A model generated the notes under the pieces. That model did not search any database. It was not told the origin of the DNA and saw only the letters and a list, made by a program, of their open reading frames with translations. This document shows positions 1 through 6,893 of a stretch of DNA of 29,825 nucleotides, in pieces. Positions within the stretch are counted from its first letter, which is position 1, and every line of letters begins with the position of its first letter. Origin of the DNA: a virus; the IMG/VR virus record IMGVR_UViG_3300033984_000108, positions 1-29,825 of that record; one strand, 5' to 3'. The position numbers and the translations under genes were made by a program.

Positions 1-210
1 CAAAAACCAGTTGCATTATACAAATGGATTTTAGATAAATACGCCAAACCAAACGATAAAATACTCGACACACATTTAGGTAGTGGAAGTATTGCAATAG
101 CTTGCCACGATTACGGATTTGATTTGACAGCGTGTGAATTGGATAAAGAGTATTACGATAAAGCAATGCAAAGAATACAAAATCACGTATCACAACAAAA
201 ACTATTTTAA
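1..210 (+). CDS. Site-specific DNA methyltransferase, C-terminal fragment
   Basis: This is the last 69 codons of a gene that begins before the window. Translation in frame 1 shows DTHLGSGSIAIAC followed by DLTACELDKEYYDKA. That is the S-adenosylmethionine-binding FxGxG-type motif and the following acidic strand of N4/N6 amino-methyltransferases of the pfam01555 type. In that class the catalytic DPPY motif lies upstream of the SAM motif, which fits its absence here. The likely role is methylation of phage DNA, for example to evade host restriction. The specificity and the modified base cannot be read from this fragment. An intrinsic terminator follows 12 bases after the stop codon, so this gene ends a transcription unit. 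Confidence 0.85.
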   Translation, partial: QKPVALYKWILDKYAKPNDKILDTHLGSGSIAIACHDYGFDLTACELDKEYYDKAMQRIQNHVSQQKLF

Positions 211-222
211 TTTAGTATATTT

Positions 223-253
223 ATACGCCTCAAAATGGGGCGTATTTTTTTTT
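223..253 (+). terminator. Intrinsic terminator after methyltransferase
   Basis: ATACGCCTC (223-231) pairs with GGGGCGTAT (237-245) over 9 bp including one T-G wobble, around an AAAAT loop. A run of eight T follows (246-253). It sits directly after the methyltransferase stop codon. Confidence 0.85.
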
Positions 254-270
254 AATCAAATAACCAAAAT

Positions 271-1386
271 ATGAGTATTTTTTCAAAGTATAATGATGAG
301 ATTTTAGAATTATTAGGAAAGGGTTTAAGCAATCGAGAAATAGCACGTCAAATTTCGCCTGATAAAGTTTCAGGAATTAGAAAACATATTGCAAAACTAA
401 AAGACAATACAGGTATTTTAAACGCTTGTAATAGCGTAGGAGTTGACCCTAAAACCGTTCCGATGTTATGGCTAAAAAACAAAAACGAATCGGTAAGAGT
501 TACCAATCCACTATTTGAGAAAGCAGAAGAAAAACAATTTCAAGACCTTACAACAACTTTAATAAAAGATTTACAAGAATACGCTCCTAATTTTGTAAAG
601 TTAGAACGAATTGAAAACAAAGATTCTTATTTATTAGTTTTAGACCCTGCAGACATACACATCGGTAAGCTATCAAAACATTTTGAAACTGGAGAAGATT
701 ATAACAATCAAATTGCAGTACATAGAGTTTTAGCAGGAGTAAAAGGTATTTTACAAAAGGTTAGTTCTTTTAATATTGATAAGATTTTGTTTATCGGTGG
801 TAACGATATTTTACACATTGACAATCCAAAAAGAACAACTACAAGCGGTACACCACAAGACACCGATGGTATGTGGTTCGAAAACTTTATAATAGCTAAA
901 AATCTTTATATTGATGTTTTAGAAATATTACTACCTATTGCAGACGTTCATTTTTGTTTTAATCCTTCAAATCACGATTATACAAACGGATTCTTTTTAG
1001 CTCAGGTTATTGAAACTTATTTTAAGAATTGTCAAAATATTACTTTTGATACTTCGATAGCACACCGCAAAGGTTTTAGGTATTATAATAACCTTATTGG
1101 AACTACTCACGGTGATGGAGCAAAACAAGAACTATTACCTTTATTAATGGCTCAGGAGTTCCCTATTGAATGGAGTTTAACAAAACACCGTTATGTATAT
1201 ACGCACCACGTACACCACAAAACAAGTAAAGACTATGTAGGTATTACAGTTGAATCTTTAAGAAGTCCTTCGAGTGCTGACAGTTGGCATCACAGACAAG
1301 GATATCAGCATTCCGTAAAAGCTCTTGAAGGTTTTTTGCACTGCAAAAATAACGGTCAAATCGCCAGGATTACGCATATTTTTTAG
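271..1386 (+). CDS. Calcineurin-like metallophosphoesterase with N-terminal helix-turn-helix
   Basis: This 371-residue protein has a small N-terminal helix-turn-helix (about residues 7-30, GLSNREIARQIS) and a C-terminal metallophosphoesterase domain. The metal-binding motifs of that superfamily appear in order: DIH (128-130), GGND (176-179), SNHD (233-236), HGD (280-282) and the HxH cluster THHVHH (311-316). The fold hydrolyses phosphomonoesters or phosphodiesters with two metal ions. The DNA-binding-like N-terminus suggests a nucleic-acid substrate, but that is inference. The gene stands alone between two terminators, with no recognisable TAnnTTTG promoter in the 60 bases upstream, so its expression signal is unclear. 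The start at 271 is the first ATG after the upstream terminator. The fold call is firm; the biological role is not. Confidence 0.8.
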   Translation: MSIFSKYNDEILELLGKGLSNREIARQISPDKVSGIRKHIAKLKDNTGILNACNSVGVDPKTVPMLWLKNKNESVRVTNPLFEKAEEKQFQDLTTTLIKDLQEYAPNFVKLERIENKDSYLLVLDPADIHIGKLSKHFETGEDYNNQIAVHRVLAGVKGILQKVSSFNIDKILFIGGNDILHIDNPKRTTTSGTPQDTDGMWFENFIIAKNLYIDVLEILLPIADVHFCFNPSNHDYTNGFFLAQVIETYFKNCQNITFDTSIAHRKGFRYYNNLIGTTHGDGAKQELLPLLMAQEFPIEWSLTKHRYVYTHHVHHKTSKDYVGITVESLRSPSSADSWHHRQGYQHSVKALEGFLHCKNNGQIARITHIF

Positions 1387-1407
1387 TATATTTACATGTT
1401 TTGTTTT

Positions 1408-1436
1408 AGCCGCTGATGAAAATTAGCGGTTTTTTT
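1408..1436 (+). terminator. Intrinsic terminator after metallophosphoesterase
   Basis: CCGCTGAT (1410-1417) pairs with ATTAGCGG (1422-1429), with one G-T wobble and a GAAA loop, then seven T. Its sequence resembles the terminator at the end of the window (29803-29825), which also has the form AGCCG...TTAGCGGTTT. Confidence 0.85.
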
Positions 1437-1441
1437 ATATC

Positions 1442-1476
1442 TTTTTGTTATTTATTCAAAAAAAGTATTATATTTG
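1442..1476 (+). promoter_or_regulatory. Bacteroidetes-type promoter for leader RNA 1 and primase-helicase
   Basis: TATATTTG at 1469-1476 matches the Bacteroidetes -7 element TAnnTTTG. A TTTTTG with TTG at 1445-1447 lies 21 bases upstream and fits the -33 element. The predicted transcription start is around 1480, exactly where the first hairpin of the leader begins. Confidence 0.75.
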
Positions 1477-1480
1477 TAGC

Positions 1481-1570
1481 TGTGTTATTGGTGGAGCATT
1501 AATACAATTAAAGAAATTTTTTAGAAGCCTTATAGTGCGGGACTCCACTCCCAATCTATAGGGCATTTTT
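1481..1570 (+). ncRNA. Structured leader RNA with predicted kissing loops (copy 1)
   Basis: Hairpin 1 pairs TGTGTTA (1481-1487) with TAATACA (1500-1506) and exposes GGTGGAG (1490-1496) in its loop. A 20-base A/T-rich linker follows. Hairpin 2 pairs GCCTTATAG (1527-1535) with CTATAGGGC (1556-1564); inside it GGGA (1539-1542) pairs with TCCC (1549-1552), leaving the loop CTCCAC (1543-1548). That loop is the reverse complement of GTGGAG in loop 1, and a G-T pair extends the match to 7. A T-rich tail (1566-1576, one interruption) follows, as in an intrinsic terminator. The primase-helicase ATG is 16 bases after the stem. The structure is read by eye. The same geometry recurs at 5759-5841 with different sequence. 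Confidence 0.65.
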
Positions 1571-1580
1571 ATTTTATATT

Positions 1581-3821
1581 ATGGAAAAACACTTTGTTAA
1601 AAAAATAGTTGAAAAAGGATTTTCAATTATACCAGTCAATGATGACAAAACACCAAAAGGATCATGGAAGCGAAACCAAACATCACCCTACTCAATTAAT
1701 GAAATTGATGCTATTGATTCAAATACATGGGCAATTATTACAGGATACAATGATCTGGAAATTATTGATTTTGATTTAAAAGTATTAAGCACGTTAAAAG
1801 AGCAAAATGAATTATGGGCCGAAATATTAAAATTCCTAAAAGATAATATTGATGACTTTGATAAAAAATTTAGTATTTACAAAACTAAAAACAAAGGATA
1901 TCATATTTTATACCGTTGCAATGTTATAGAAGGAAATACAAAAATAGCAAAACTAAAAGGTCATAAAGAGGCAATAATTGAAACACGTGGTAAATTTGGT
2001 TATGCTATTTTATATGATGACTGCATAAGTCAAAATAATTATGCAAATATTCAAGAAATTAGTGAAGAGGATCGTTTTATACTTTGGTCATGTTTAAAAA
2101 CATATAATTATGTTGAAGATTTACCGATTGAGCCTAAAAAAGAAAAACACGAATATCAAGAAACAGAAATAACATGCTGGGATGACTATAACAATAAAAC
2201 AGATATTTTTGACGTTATTGGATCAGATTTTACTATTGTAGCAAATCACACAAAAAAGTACATTATTAAAAGACATGGATCTGCATCACCACATTCTGGT
2301 TATATTTACAAAGAAGATAACAGGATGTTTCTTTTTAGCACAGGAACAATTTATCCACACGAAAAACAAATTACACCATTTATTGCTTACTGTTGGAAAT
2401 ATCATAATGGTAATTTATCTGAAGGAGCAAAAGATTTATATCAAAAGGGATTTGGATCACGTTTAAAATCTAAATTAAAAGAATTAAAAGAAGAAATACA
2501 AATTCATCCAGTAATTAATAAAGATCATTTAGTATTTCCGATTGATATATTTCCAAAAGATATACAAAACTATATTTTAGAATGTAACCAAAAACTTGAT
2601 AGTTCTATTGAATATATGGGTTGCTCAATGTTATGGCTTATTTCTGTATGCATTGGTAATTCTATTGATGTTGAGGTTAAAAGGGGCTGGAATGAAAATT
2701 TATCAATTTGGTTGTCTATTGTTGGTAAGGCTGGATTAGGTAAAACGCCAAGTATATCAAATATTATATTTCCACTATTAAAGATTAACGCAAAAGAAAT
2801 TAAAAAATACATTAAGGAAAACGAAAAATTTGAATATTATGATTCATTATCTAAAAAAGAAAAAGAAGAACACAGCGAAGTTCAAAAACCTATTAAAACT
2901 CAATTTGTTGCTAATGATATCACTTTGGAGGCATTGGTGGATTTACATCAAGAAAGTGATAACGCAGTAGGTGTTTTTAAGGATGAGCTTGCTGGATGGC
3001 TTAAAGACATGAATAAATATAGGGAAGGTTCTGATCTTGAATTTTGGTTAAGTAGTTGGAGTGGTAAAAGTGTAAATTTAAACAGAAAAACGGCTAAAAG
3101 TGCATTTGTTGAAAAACCATTTATACCAGTTTTAGGTGGCATTCAGCCTAGTATTTTTAACAGTTTTTATACAGAAGAAAACAAAGACAATGGATTTATG
3201 GATAGAATGTTATTGTGTTATCCAGATCTTAAAATTGATTATTATAACGAAAATGAAATTTCTGAAAATATACTAAATTGGTATAAAGAAACAATTATTT
3301 CTTTTTATGATACTTTAAAAGGAATTATTAAACGTGATGAAGATGGCGAAATTATTTCGCTTACTGCTAAATTTTCAGATGACGCAAAGATTGAATGGAA
3401 GCGAATGTTTAATGAAATGACAAGCGTTCAAAATGATGAGGAAGAAAATGAATACTTAAAAAGCATGTATCCAAAACAAAAATCATACATTCCACGCTTC
3501 GCTTGTTTAATACACGTTTTTAACGACTTTTTTAATGATGGTGGTAATTCTCTATTAATTTCAAAAGAAAGTATCTTAAAAGCCGAAAAATTGAGTAAAT
3601 ATTTCATTGCAACAGCTAAAAAGATAAAAATTAATTCTGCTGAAGTATCTAAGCTAAAAAGTACAATTGTATTGAATAAAGGTAAAAATGAAAAAGAAAA
3701 ACTTTATGAAGTATGGAAGGAAAATAAAAAATTCAATAGAAGTGAAACTGCTGAATTATTAGGAATAAGTAGAAGAAGTACACAGAATTGGATTAAAGAG
3801 TTTGAAAGTGCGCAAAAATAG
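1581..3821 (+). CDS. Primase-helicase: Prim-Pol domain, DUF3987-type ATPase, C-terminal HTH
   Basis: This is a 746-residue replication protein. Residues 1-170 resemble the bifunctional primase-polymerase (Prim-Pol) fold: GFSIIPV near the start, the acidic pair in IIDFDLK (D63, D65) and KGYHILYR (H108), matching the catalytic DxD and the conserved histidine. Residues 320-650 resemble the DUF3987 ATPase, with Walker A GKAGLGKT (382-389) and a Walker B-like VFKDELAG (466-472). Residues 710-743 form a helix-turn-helix (ETAELLGISRRSTQNWIKEF). The protein would make primers and unwind DNA at the phage origin. It lies downstream of a promoter and structured leader, and its last codons already contain the first TGCGCA motif of the candidate origin. 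The start at 1581 is the first ATG after the leader. Confidence 0.85.
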   Translation: MEKHFVKKIVEKGFSIIPVNDDKTPKGSWKRNQTSPYSINEIDAIDSNTWAIITGYNDLEIIDFDLKVLSTLKEQNELWAEILKFLKDNIDDFDKKFSIYKTKNKGYHILYRCNVIEGNTKIAKLKGHKEAIIETRGKFGYAILYDDCISQNNYANIQEISEEDRFILWSCLKTYNYVEDLPIEPKKEKHEYQETEITCWDDYNNKTDIFDVIGSDFTIVANHTKKYIIKRHGSASPHSGYIYKEDNRMFLFSTGTIYPHEKQITPFIAYCWKYHNGNLSEGAKDLYQKGFGSRLKSKLKELKEEIQIHPVINKDHLVFPIDIFPKDIQNYILECNQKLDSSIEYMGCSMLWLISVCIGNSIDVEVKRGWNENLSIWLSIVGKAGLGKTPSISNIIFPLLKINAKEIKKYIKENEKFEYYDSLSKKEKEEHSEVQKPIKTQFVANDITLEALVDLHQESDNAVGVFKDELAGWLKDMNKYREGSDLEFWLSSWSGKSVNLNRKTAKSAFVEKPFIPVLGGIQPSIFNSFYTEENKDNGFMDRMLLCYPDLKIDYYNENEISENILNWYKETIISFYDTLKGIIKRDEDGEIISLTAKFSDDAKIEWKRMFNEMTSVQNDEEENEYLKSMYPKQKSYIPRFACLIHVFNDFFNDGGNSLLISKESILKAEKLSKYFIATAKKIKINSAEVSKLKSTIVLNKGKNEKEKLYEVWKENKKFNRSETAELLGISRRSTQNWIKEFESAQK

Positions 3822-4065
3822 TGCGCAAATGTAAACTGCGCAAAACAACTTTGCGCAGTAAAAAGTCAATAAAATCAATACTTAACAAATGAAAGTGCGC
3901 AAAATGCACAGTTTACATTAAGTAAAATAAAAAAAATAAAAATAAAAAAAATAAAATATTTACTGCGCAAGTGCGCAAATGCACAGTTAACACTTGTAAA
4001 GCCTTATAAACATTGATAATCTACTGCGCAAAAGGTGCGCAAAACCACTGCGCAAATAGTGCGCA
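3809..4065. repeat. Cluster of eleven TGCGCA motifs, candidate replication origin or operator array
   Basis: The 6-bp palindrome TGCGCA occurs at 3809, 3822, 3837, 3852, 3896, 3964, 3972, 4025, 4036, 4049 and 4060 (start positions), most often followed by AA. Many copies are 8-15 bases apart. Two longer units also recur: GCGCAAAATGCACAGTTTAC near 3897 and GCGCAAATGCACAGTTAACA near 3973. The first copy lies inside the 3' end of the primase-helicase gene. The remaining copies fill the gap before the helicase gene, which holds no credible gene. Clustered short repeats plus an A/T tract beside replication genes are typical of iteron-type origins. A regulator-binding operator for the helicase operon is the alternative. 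Confidence 0.7.
3917..3962. other. A/T-only tract inside the TGCGCA cluster, candidate unwinding element
   Basis: These 46 bases contain a single G (3922) and no C, with long A runs on the + strand. The tract separates the left group of five TGCGCA motifs from the right group of six. Such a tract is what a DNA unwinding element of an origin would look like, but the genome is AT-rich overall, so this is inference from position. Confidence 0.45.
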
Positions 4066-4081
4066 TTTAAAAATATAAAAC

Positions 4082-5311
4082 ATGGAATTAAGAAATTACC
4101 AAATAGAACTTTCAAACAAAGGATCTGAAATATTAAAAAGAAAAGGATTAGTTTATTACAATTTTAGTCCCAGAGTAGGTAAAACATTAACAGCCTTACA
4201 AACGTGCCAGAATGTTAATGCAAAGGATGTTTTATTTATCACAAAAATAAAAGCCTTTAAAAGCATACAGGATGACTTTAATGCTGCTGGATATATTTTT
4301 AATCTAACAATAATAAACAAAGAATCAATTCACAAAATAGAACACAATAATTTTGATGTTATTATTTATGATGAGGCACACGGTTTATTTTCAACCTATC
4401 CAAAGCCTAATAACTTTTATAAAATTGCAAAATCAAGGTTTTCTAAAATACCAGCTATTCTTTTAAGCGGTACAATGTGCGTTGAATCTGGATCACAAAT
4501 TTATCACCAGTTTAATTTTAGCGATTATAGTCCGTTTAAACATTATATAAATTTTTATAGATGGGCCAAAGATTACGTAAAAGTAACACAGAAGCAATTA
4601 GGGTATGGTTTAATAAATGATTATAGTAAATGCAATATAGTAGCAGTTAATAAAATTATAGAGCCTTACACGCTTAAATTTACTCAAGAACAAAGCGGTT
4701 TTGTTTCAAAGGTTAATAAACATGTTTTAAATTTTCCTATTAGCAATAAATTTTTAATTGATAGGTTAAAACGTGATAATTTAATTGAAGGAAAAGACGA
4801 GTTAATAATTGCAGATTCAGGTGTGAAACTTATGCAAAAGATACACCAGATAGAAAATGGAACAATTATTTTTGAATCTGGCAATAATAAAATTTTAGAT
4901 TATTCAAAAGGTGAATTTATCAAAGATTATTTTAAAGGTAAAAAAATAGCTATAATATACAATTTTAAAAATGAATTGACTTTATTACAGGATGTTTTTA
5001 AGGACCAATGCACAATAGATTTAAATGAATTTAATAATACTGATAAACATTATTTAGGGCAACAGGTTAGTTCGTGCGAAGGTATATCGTTATCTAAAGC
5101 AGATTGTTTAGTGTTTTATAATTTTGGTTATTCAGGTAAAAATTTTATACAAGCTATTGACAGATTAACTTTAAAAGATAGGCCAACAAATGATGTTTAT
5201 TTTATATTTGGTAAAGGATCATTAACAGAGGCTATTTATAAAACTGTAAGTAAAAAAGAAAAATTTAATATAAAACAATTCAATGAATACAGAGCAACAA
5301 ATTCAAAGTAA
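4082..5311 (+). CDS. SF2 (DEAD/DEAH-type) DNA helicase
   Basis: This 409-residue protein has superfamily 2 helicase motifs in order: a Q-motif-like RNYQIEL (4-10), a Walker A variant SPRVGKT (29-35, with Pro-Arg-Val in place of the usual Gly-x-Gly), DEAH at 97-100, motif III SGT (129-131) and a motif VI-like QAIDRLTLKDR (357-367). It is compact for a helicase of this group and resembles phage SNF2-like or UvsW-like helicases of replication modules. The likely role is unwinding or branch migration during phage replication or recombination. It follows the TGCGCA cluster, and its 3' end overlaps the VRR-NUC gene by 29 bases, so the two are probably co-translated. Confidence 0.8.
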   Translation: MELRNYQIELSNKGSEILKRKGLVYYNFSPRVGKTLTALQTCQNVNAKDVLFITKIKAFKSIQDDFNAAGYIFNLTIINKESIHKIEHNNFDVIIYDEAHGLFSTYPKPNNFYKIAKSRFSKIPAILLSGTMCVESGSQIYHQFNFSDYSPFKHYINFYRWAKDYVKVTQKQLGYGLINDYSKCNIVAVNKIIEPYTLKFTQEQSGFVSKVNKHVLNFPISNKFLIDRLKRDNLIEGKDELIIADSGVKLMQKIHQIENGTIIFESGNNKILDYSKGEFIKDYFKGKKIAIIYNFKNELTLLQDVFKDQCTIDLNEFNNTDKHYLGQQVSSCEGISLSKADCLVFYNFGYSGKNFIQAIDRLTLKDRPTNDVYFIFGKGSLTEAIYKTVSKKEKFNIKQFNEYRATNSK

Positions 5312-5567
5312 AATAAAAAAATACGCTGAAGGCAAAGGTTGGATTGTAATTAAAACAATTAAATTATCTGAGGCTGGTTTTCCAGATTTATTTATGTTTA
5401 AAGATGGAAAAACTATTTTTATAGAAGTAAAGAAAGTAGGCGGTGTTGTTTCACCATTACAGGAATTAAGGCGCAAACAATTAATGCAACAAGGTTTTGT
5501 TTGTGAAATTATTTATAGTTTAGAACAATTTAAAAATGAAATTAGCCGAAAAGATAGAATTATTTAA
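5283..5567 (+). CDS. VRR-NUC domain nuclease
   Basis: This 94-residue protein is a stand-alone VRR-NUC domain of the PD-(D/E)xK nuclease superfamily. The catalytic signature is GFPDLF (D35) followed by IFIEVKK (E48, K50), and the SPLQ segment (57-60) is typical of the family. Phage VRR-NUC proteins are compact Holliday-junction or flap nucleases encoded beside helicases, which fits the overlap with the upstream SF2 helicase gene. The start ATG lies inside the helicase 3' end in another frame, and the domain is complete from this start. Confidence 0.85.
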   Translation: MNTEQQIQSKIKKYAEGKGWIVIKTIKLSEAGFPDLFMFKDGKTIFIEVKKVGGVVSPLQELRRKQLMQQGFVCEIIYSLEQFKNEISRKDRII

Positions 5568-5739
5568 AAAAAATAATCCTGAAAGATTAGAACATACCTT
5601 TAAAAATGGTTTAATATTCAAAGGAAGCGGAAATTATAAGTTACATTGGTGGCTTGATAGCCTTTATAAAGATGCTGTAAATGAGTGGAAATTTAATAAA
5701 ACCACTAATAATGTAGATTTTTTAAATAAAATATTATAA
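5536..5739 (+). CDS. Small protein of unknown function
   Basis: This 67-residue protein has no domain I recognise. It begins with a charged helix (MKLAEKIELFKKNNPERLE) and has an aromatic centre (KLHWWLDSLY). Its start lies 32 bases inside the VRR-NUC gene in a different frame, as is usual for tightly packed phage operons. It is the last gene before the promoter and leader at 5748, so it closes the replication operon. No terminator hairpin is visible immediately after it, so transcription may continue into the leader RNA. Confidence 0.6.
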   Translation: MKLAEKIELFKKNNPERLEHTFKNGLIFKGSGNYKLHWWLDSLYKDAVNEWKFNKTTNNVDFLNKIL

Positions 5740-5747
5740 TATTTTTG

Positions 5748-5755
5748 TATCTTTG
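5748..5755 (+). promoter_or_regulatory. TAnnTTTG promoter element for leader RNA 2
   Basis: TATCTTTG matches the -7 consensus, and the overlapping TATTTTTG (5740-5747) also matches. No clear -33 TTG is seen at the proper distance. As in copy 1, the leader's first hairpin starts 3-4 bases after the element, where transcription should begin. Confidence 0.55.
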
Positions 5756-5758
5756 TAT

Positions 5759-5841
5759 TTATAGTCTGGTCGCTATAATTAACAACATTATTTAATTCCT
5801 ACGGATGATAAGACGACCAGCTTTGATTCCGTAGGTTTTTT
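5759..5841 (+). ncRNA. Structured leader RNA with predicted kissing loops (copy 2)
   Basis: Hairpin 1 pairs TTATAG (5759-5764) with CTATAA (5773-5778), with the 8-base loop TCTGGTCG. A 19-base A/T-rich linker follows. Hairpin 2 pairs CCTACGGA (5798-5805) with TCCGTAGG (5828-5835), and an inner AAG/CTT helix (5810-5812 with 5821-5823) presents CGACCAG (5814-5820). That loop is a perfect 7-base reverse complement of CTGGTCG in loop 1. TTTTTT follows directly. The endonuclease ATG is 11 bases after the stem. Hairpin 2 spans 38 bases in both copies, and the complementary loop starts at the same offset (+16) in both. Confidence 0.65.
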
Positions 5842-5846
5842 ATTTT

Positions 5847-6449
5847 ATGGTAGGAATATACAAAATTACATCACCAACAAAAAAAGTTTATATTGGTCAA
5901 AGTATTGATATTGAAAAAAGGTTTAAAAATTATGAAGGACTAAATTGTAAAAGGCAACCTGCAATTTATAATTCATTTTTAAAATATGGAGTTAATAAGC
6001 ATAAATTTGAAATAATTTGTGAATGTGATATTTTAGAATTAAACGATAAGGAAAGATATTATCAAGACGTTTTTAGTGCAACTGGTAAAAATGGATTAAA
6101 TTGTAGTTTGACAAAAACAAATGATAGAAATGGCAGTCATTCTGAAGAAACTAAATTAAAAATAGGATTAGGAAATAAAGGAAAATTTGTTTCTGAAGAA
6201 ACAAGACAAAAAATGAGTAATACAAGGACTGGAATAAAACATAATTTAGGTAGAAAACATTCTAAAGAAACAAAAATAAAAATTAGCGAAGCTAATATGA
6301 ATAATGGAATATTAACTTTAAATATTGAAACAGGTATTTATTATGTAACATTGAAAGAAGCTGCTGAAAGCATTAATATAAAACAAACTAAATTACGTAT
6401 GCATTTAAAAGGTTATATAAAAAATACAACTTCACTTATTTATGTTTAA
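5847..6449 (+). CDS. GIY-YIG homing endonuclease with NUMOD repeats
   Basis: This 200-residue protein has a GIY-YIG nuclease domain in residues 1-90: GIY (3-5), YIG (15-17), the catalytic-type arginine in EKRF (R25), a conserved Glu in NDKERYYQ (E69) and GLNCS (83-87). It is followed by three NUMOD3-like DNA-binding motifs (about 97-112, 116-131 and 136-151) built on SxETKxKI and GRKHSKETK. The C-terminus (about 156-200) resembles a NUMOD1-type helix-turn-helix (TLKEAAESINI). Such free-standing endonucleases spread by cutting genomes that lack them. No intron is visible around it. It sits between the replication operon and the small-gene operon behind its own promoter and structured leader, as expected for a selfish insertion under tight control. 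Confidence 0.85.
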   Translation: MVGIYKITSPTKKVYIGQSIDIEKRFKNYEGLNCKRQPAIYNSFLKYGVNKHKFEIICECDILELNDKERYYQDVFSATGKNGLNCSLTKTNDRNGSHSEETKLKIGLGNKGKFVSEETRQKMSNTRTGIKHNLGRKHSKETKIKISEANMNNGILTLNIETGIYYVTLKEAAESINIKQTKLRMHLKGYIKNTTSLIYV

Positions 6450-6466
6450 AAAAAAAACGATTTTCT

Positions 6467-6497
6467 TTTGCGTAATTAAAAACTATTACTATATTTG
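6467..6497 (+). promoter_or_regulatory. Strong Bacteroidetes promoter for the small-gene operon
   Basis: TTTG (6467-6470), a 19-base spacer and TATATTTG (6490-6497) form the best full match to the Bacteroidetes -33/-7 promoter in the window. Predicted start is near 6501, giving an unstructured A-rich leader of about 29 bases before the ATG at 6530. Confidence 0.8.
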
Positions 6498-6529
6498 TAC
6501 TCAGATAACAACAATAAAACACAAATATT

Positions 6530-6691
6530 ATGAAAGCAATTAACTCTTTAGAATTAGTAAAATTAGAATTAATAACAATGTTTAATAATGGAATTACATT
6601 AACAAACATAAAAAGACATTTATTAAACAATGGATGTTCTGAAGTATTAGCAAATAAACTTATAAGAATAACAGAAATAGAAGTAAAATAA
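6530..6691 (+). CDS. Small protein, possible helix-turn-helix
   Basis: This is a 53-residue protein, first in the small-gene operon and placed about 29 bases after the predicted transcription start. It is mostly helical (NSLELVKLELITMFNNG, then TLTNIKRHLLNNG), and the second part could be a helix-turn-helix. The stretch NGCSEVLANKLI resembles NGASKEVSKLFANKII of the next gene, so the two may be distantly related. No function is recognised. Confidence 0.6.
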   Translation: MKAINSLELVKLELITMFNNGITLTNIKRHLLNNGCSEVLANKLIRITEIEVK

Positions 6692-6698
6692 AATTATT

Positions 6699-6893
6699 AT
6701 GAACGAAAAAGACAAAGCAAATGAGTTAATTAATTGGGCAATTACGAATGGAGCATCTAAAGAAGTTTCTAAATTATTCGCAAATAAAATAATTGATGAG
6801 GTATTAAATTTAGATAATATAAAACCATATGTTTTGCACAAAGAAATAATTAAATATTATATTGAAGTTAAACAAGAAATAGAAAAAATATGA
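6699..6893 (+). CDS. Small phage protein, family A copy 1
   Basis: This 64-residue protein shares a plan with the products at 7266 and 8634: an N-terminal KxKAxELI segment, a middle helix ending in IIDEV, and a C-terminus of the form YxEVKQEI. Family A members of this kind are frequent hypothetical proteins of Bacteroidetes phages; the function is unknown. The stop overlaps the next start as ATGA at 6890-6893, suggesting coupled translation. Confidence 0.7.
   Translation: MNEKDKANELINWAITNGASKEVSKLFANKIIDEVLNLDNIKPYVLHKEIIKYYIEVKQEIEKI

Noticed and set aside
1481-1570. Leader RNA as a tRNA or tracrRNA
   Set aside because: There is no cloverleaf or CCA end, and there are no cas genes or repeats matching it.
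2570-3142. Minus-strand open frames opposite the primase-helicase
   Set aside because: They lie fully inside a well-supported + strand gene, show no domain, and all credible genes here are on the + strand. The same reasoning applies to other minus-strand frames, for example at 17081-17464, 18738-19150 and 23725-24051.
3809-4065. TGCGCA cluster as a CRISPR array
   Set aside because: The unit is only 6 bp and palindromic, spacing is irregular (8-68 bases), there are no unique spacers of constant length and no cas genes.
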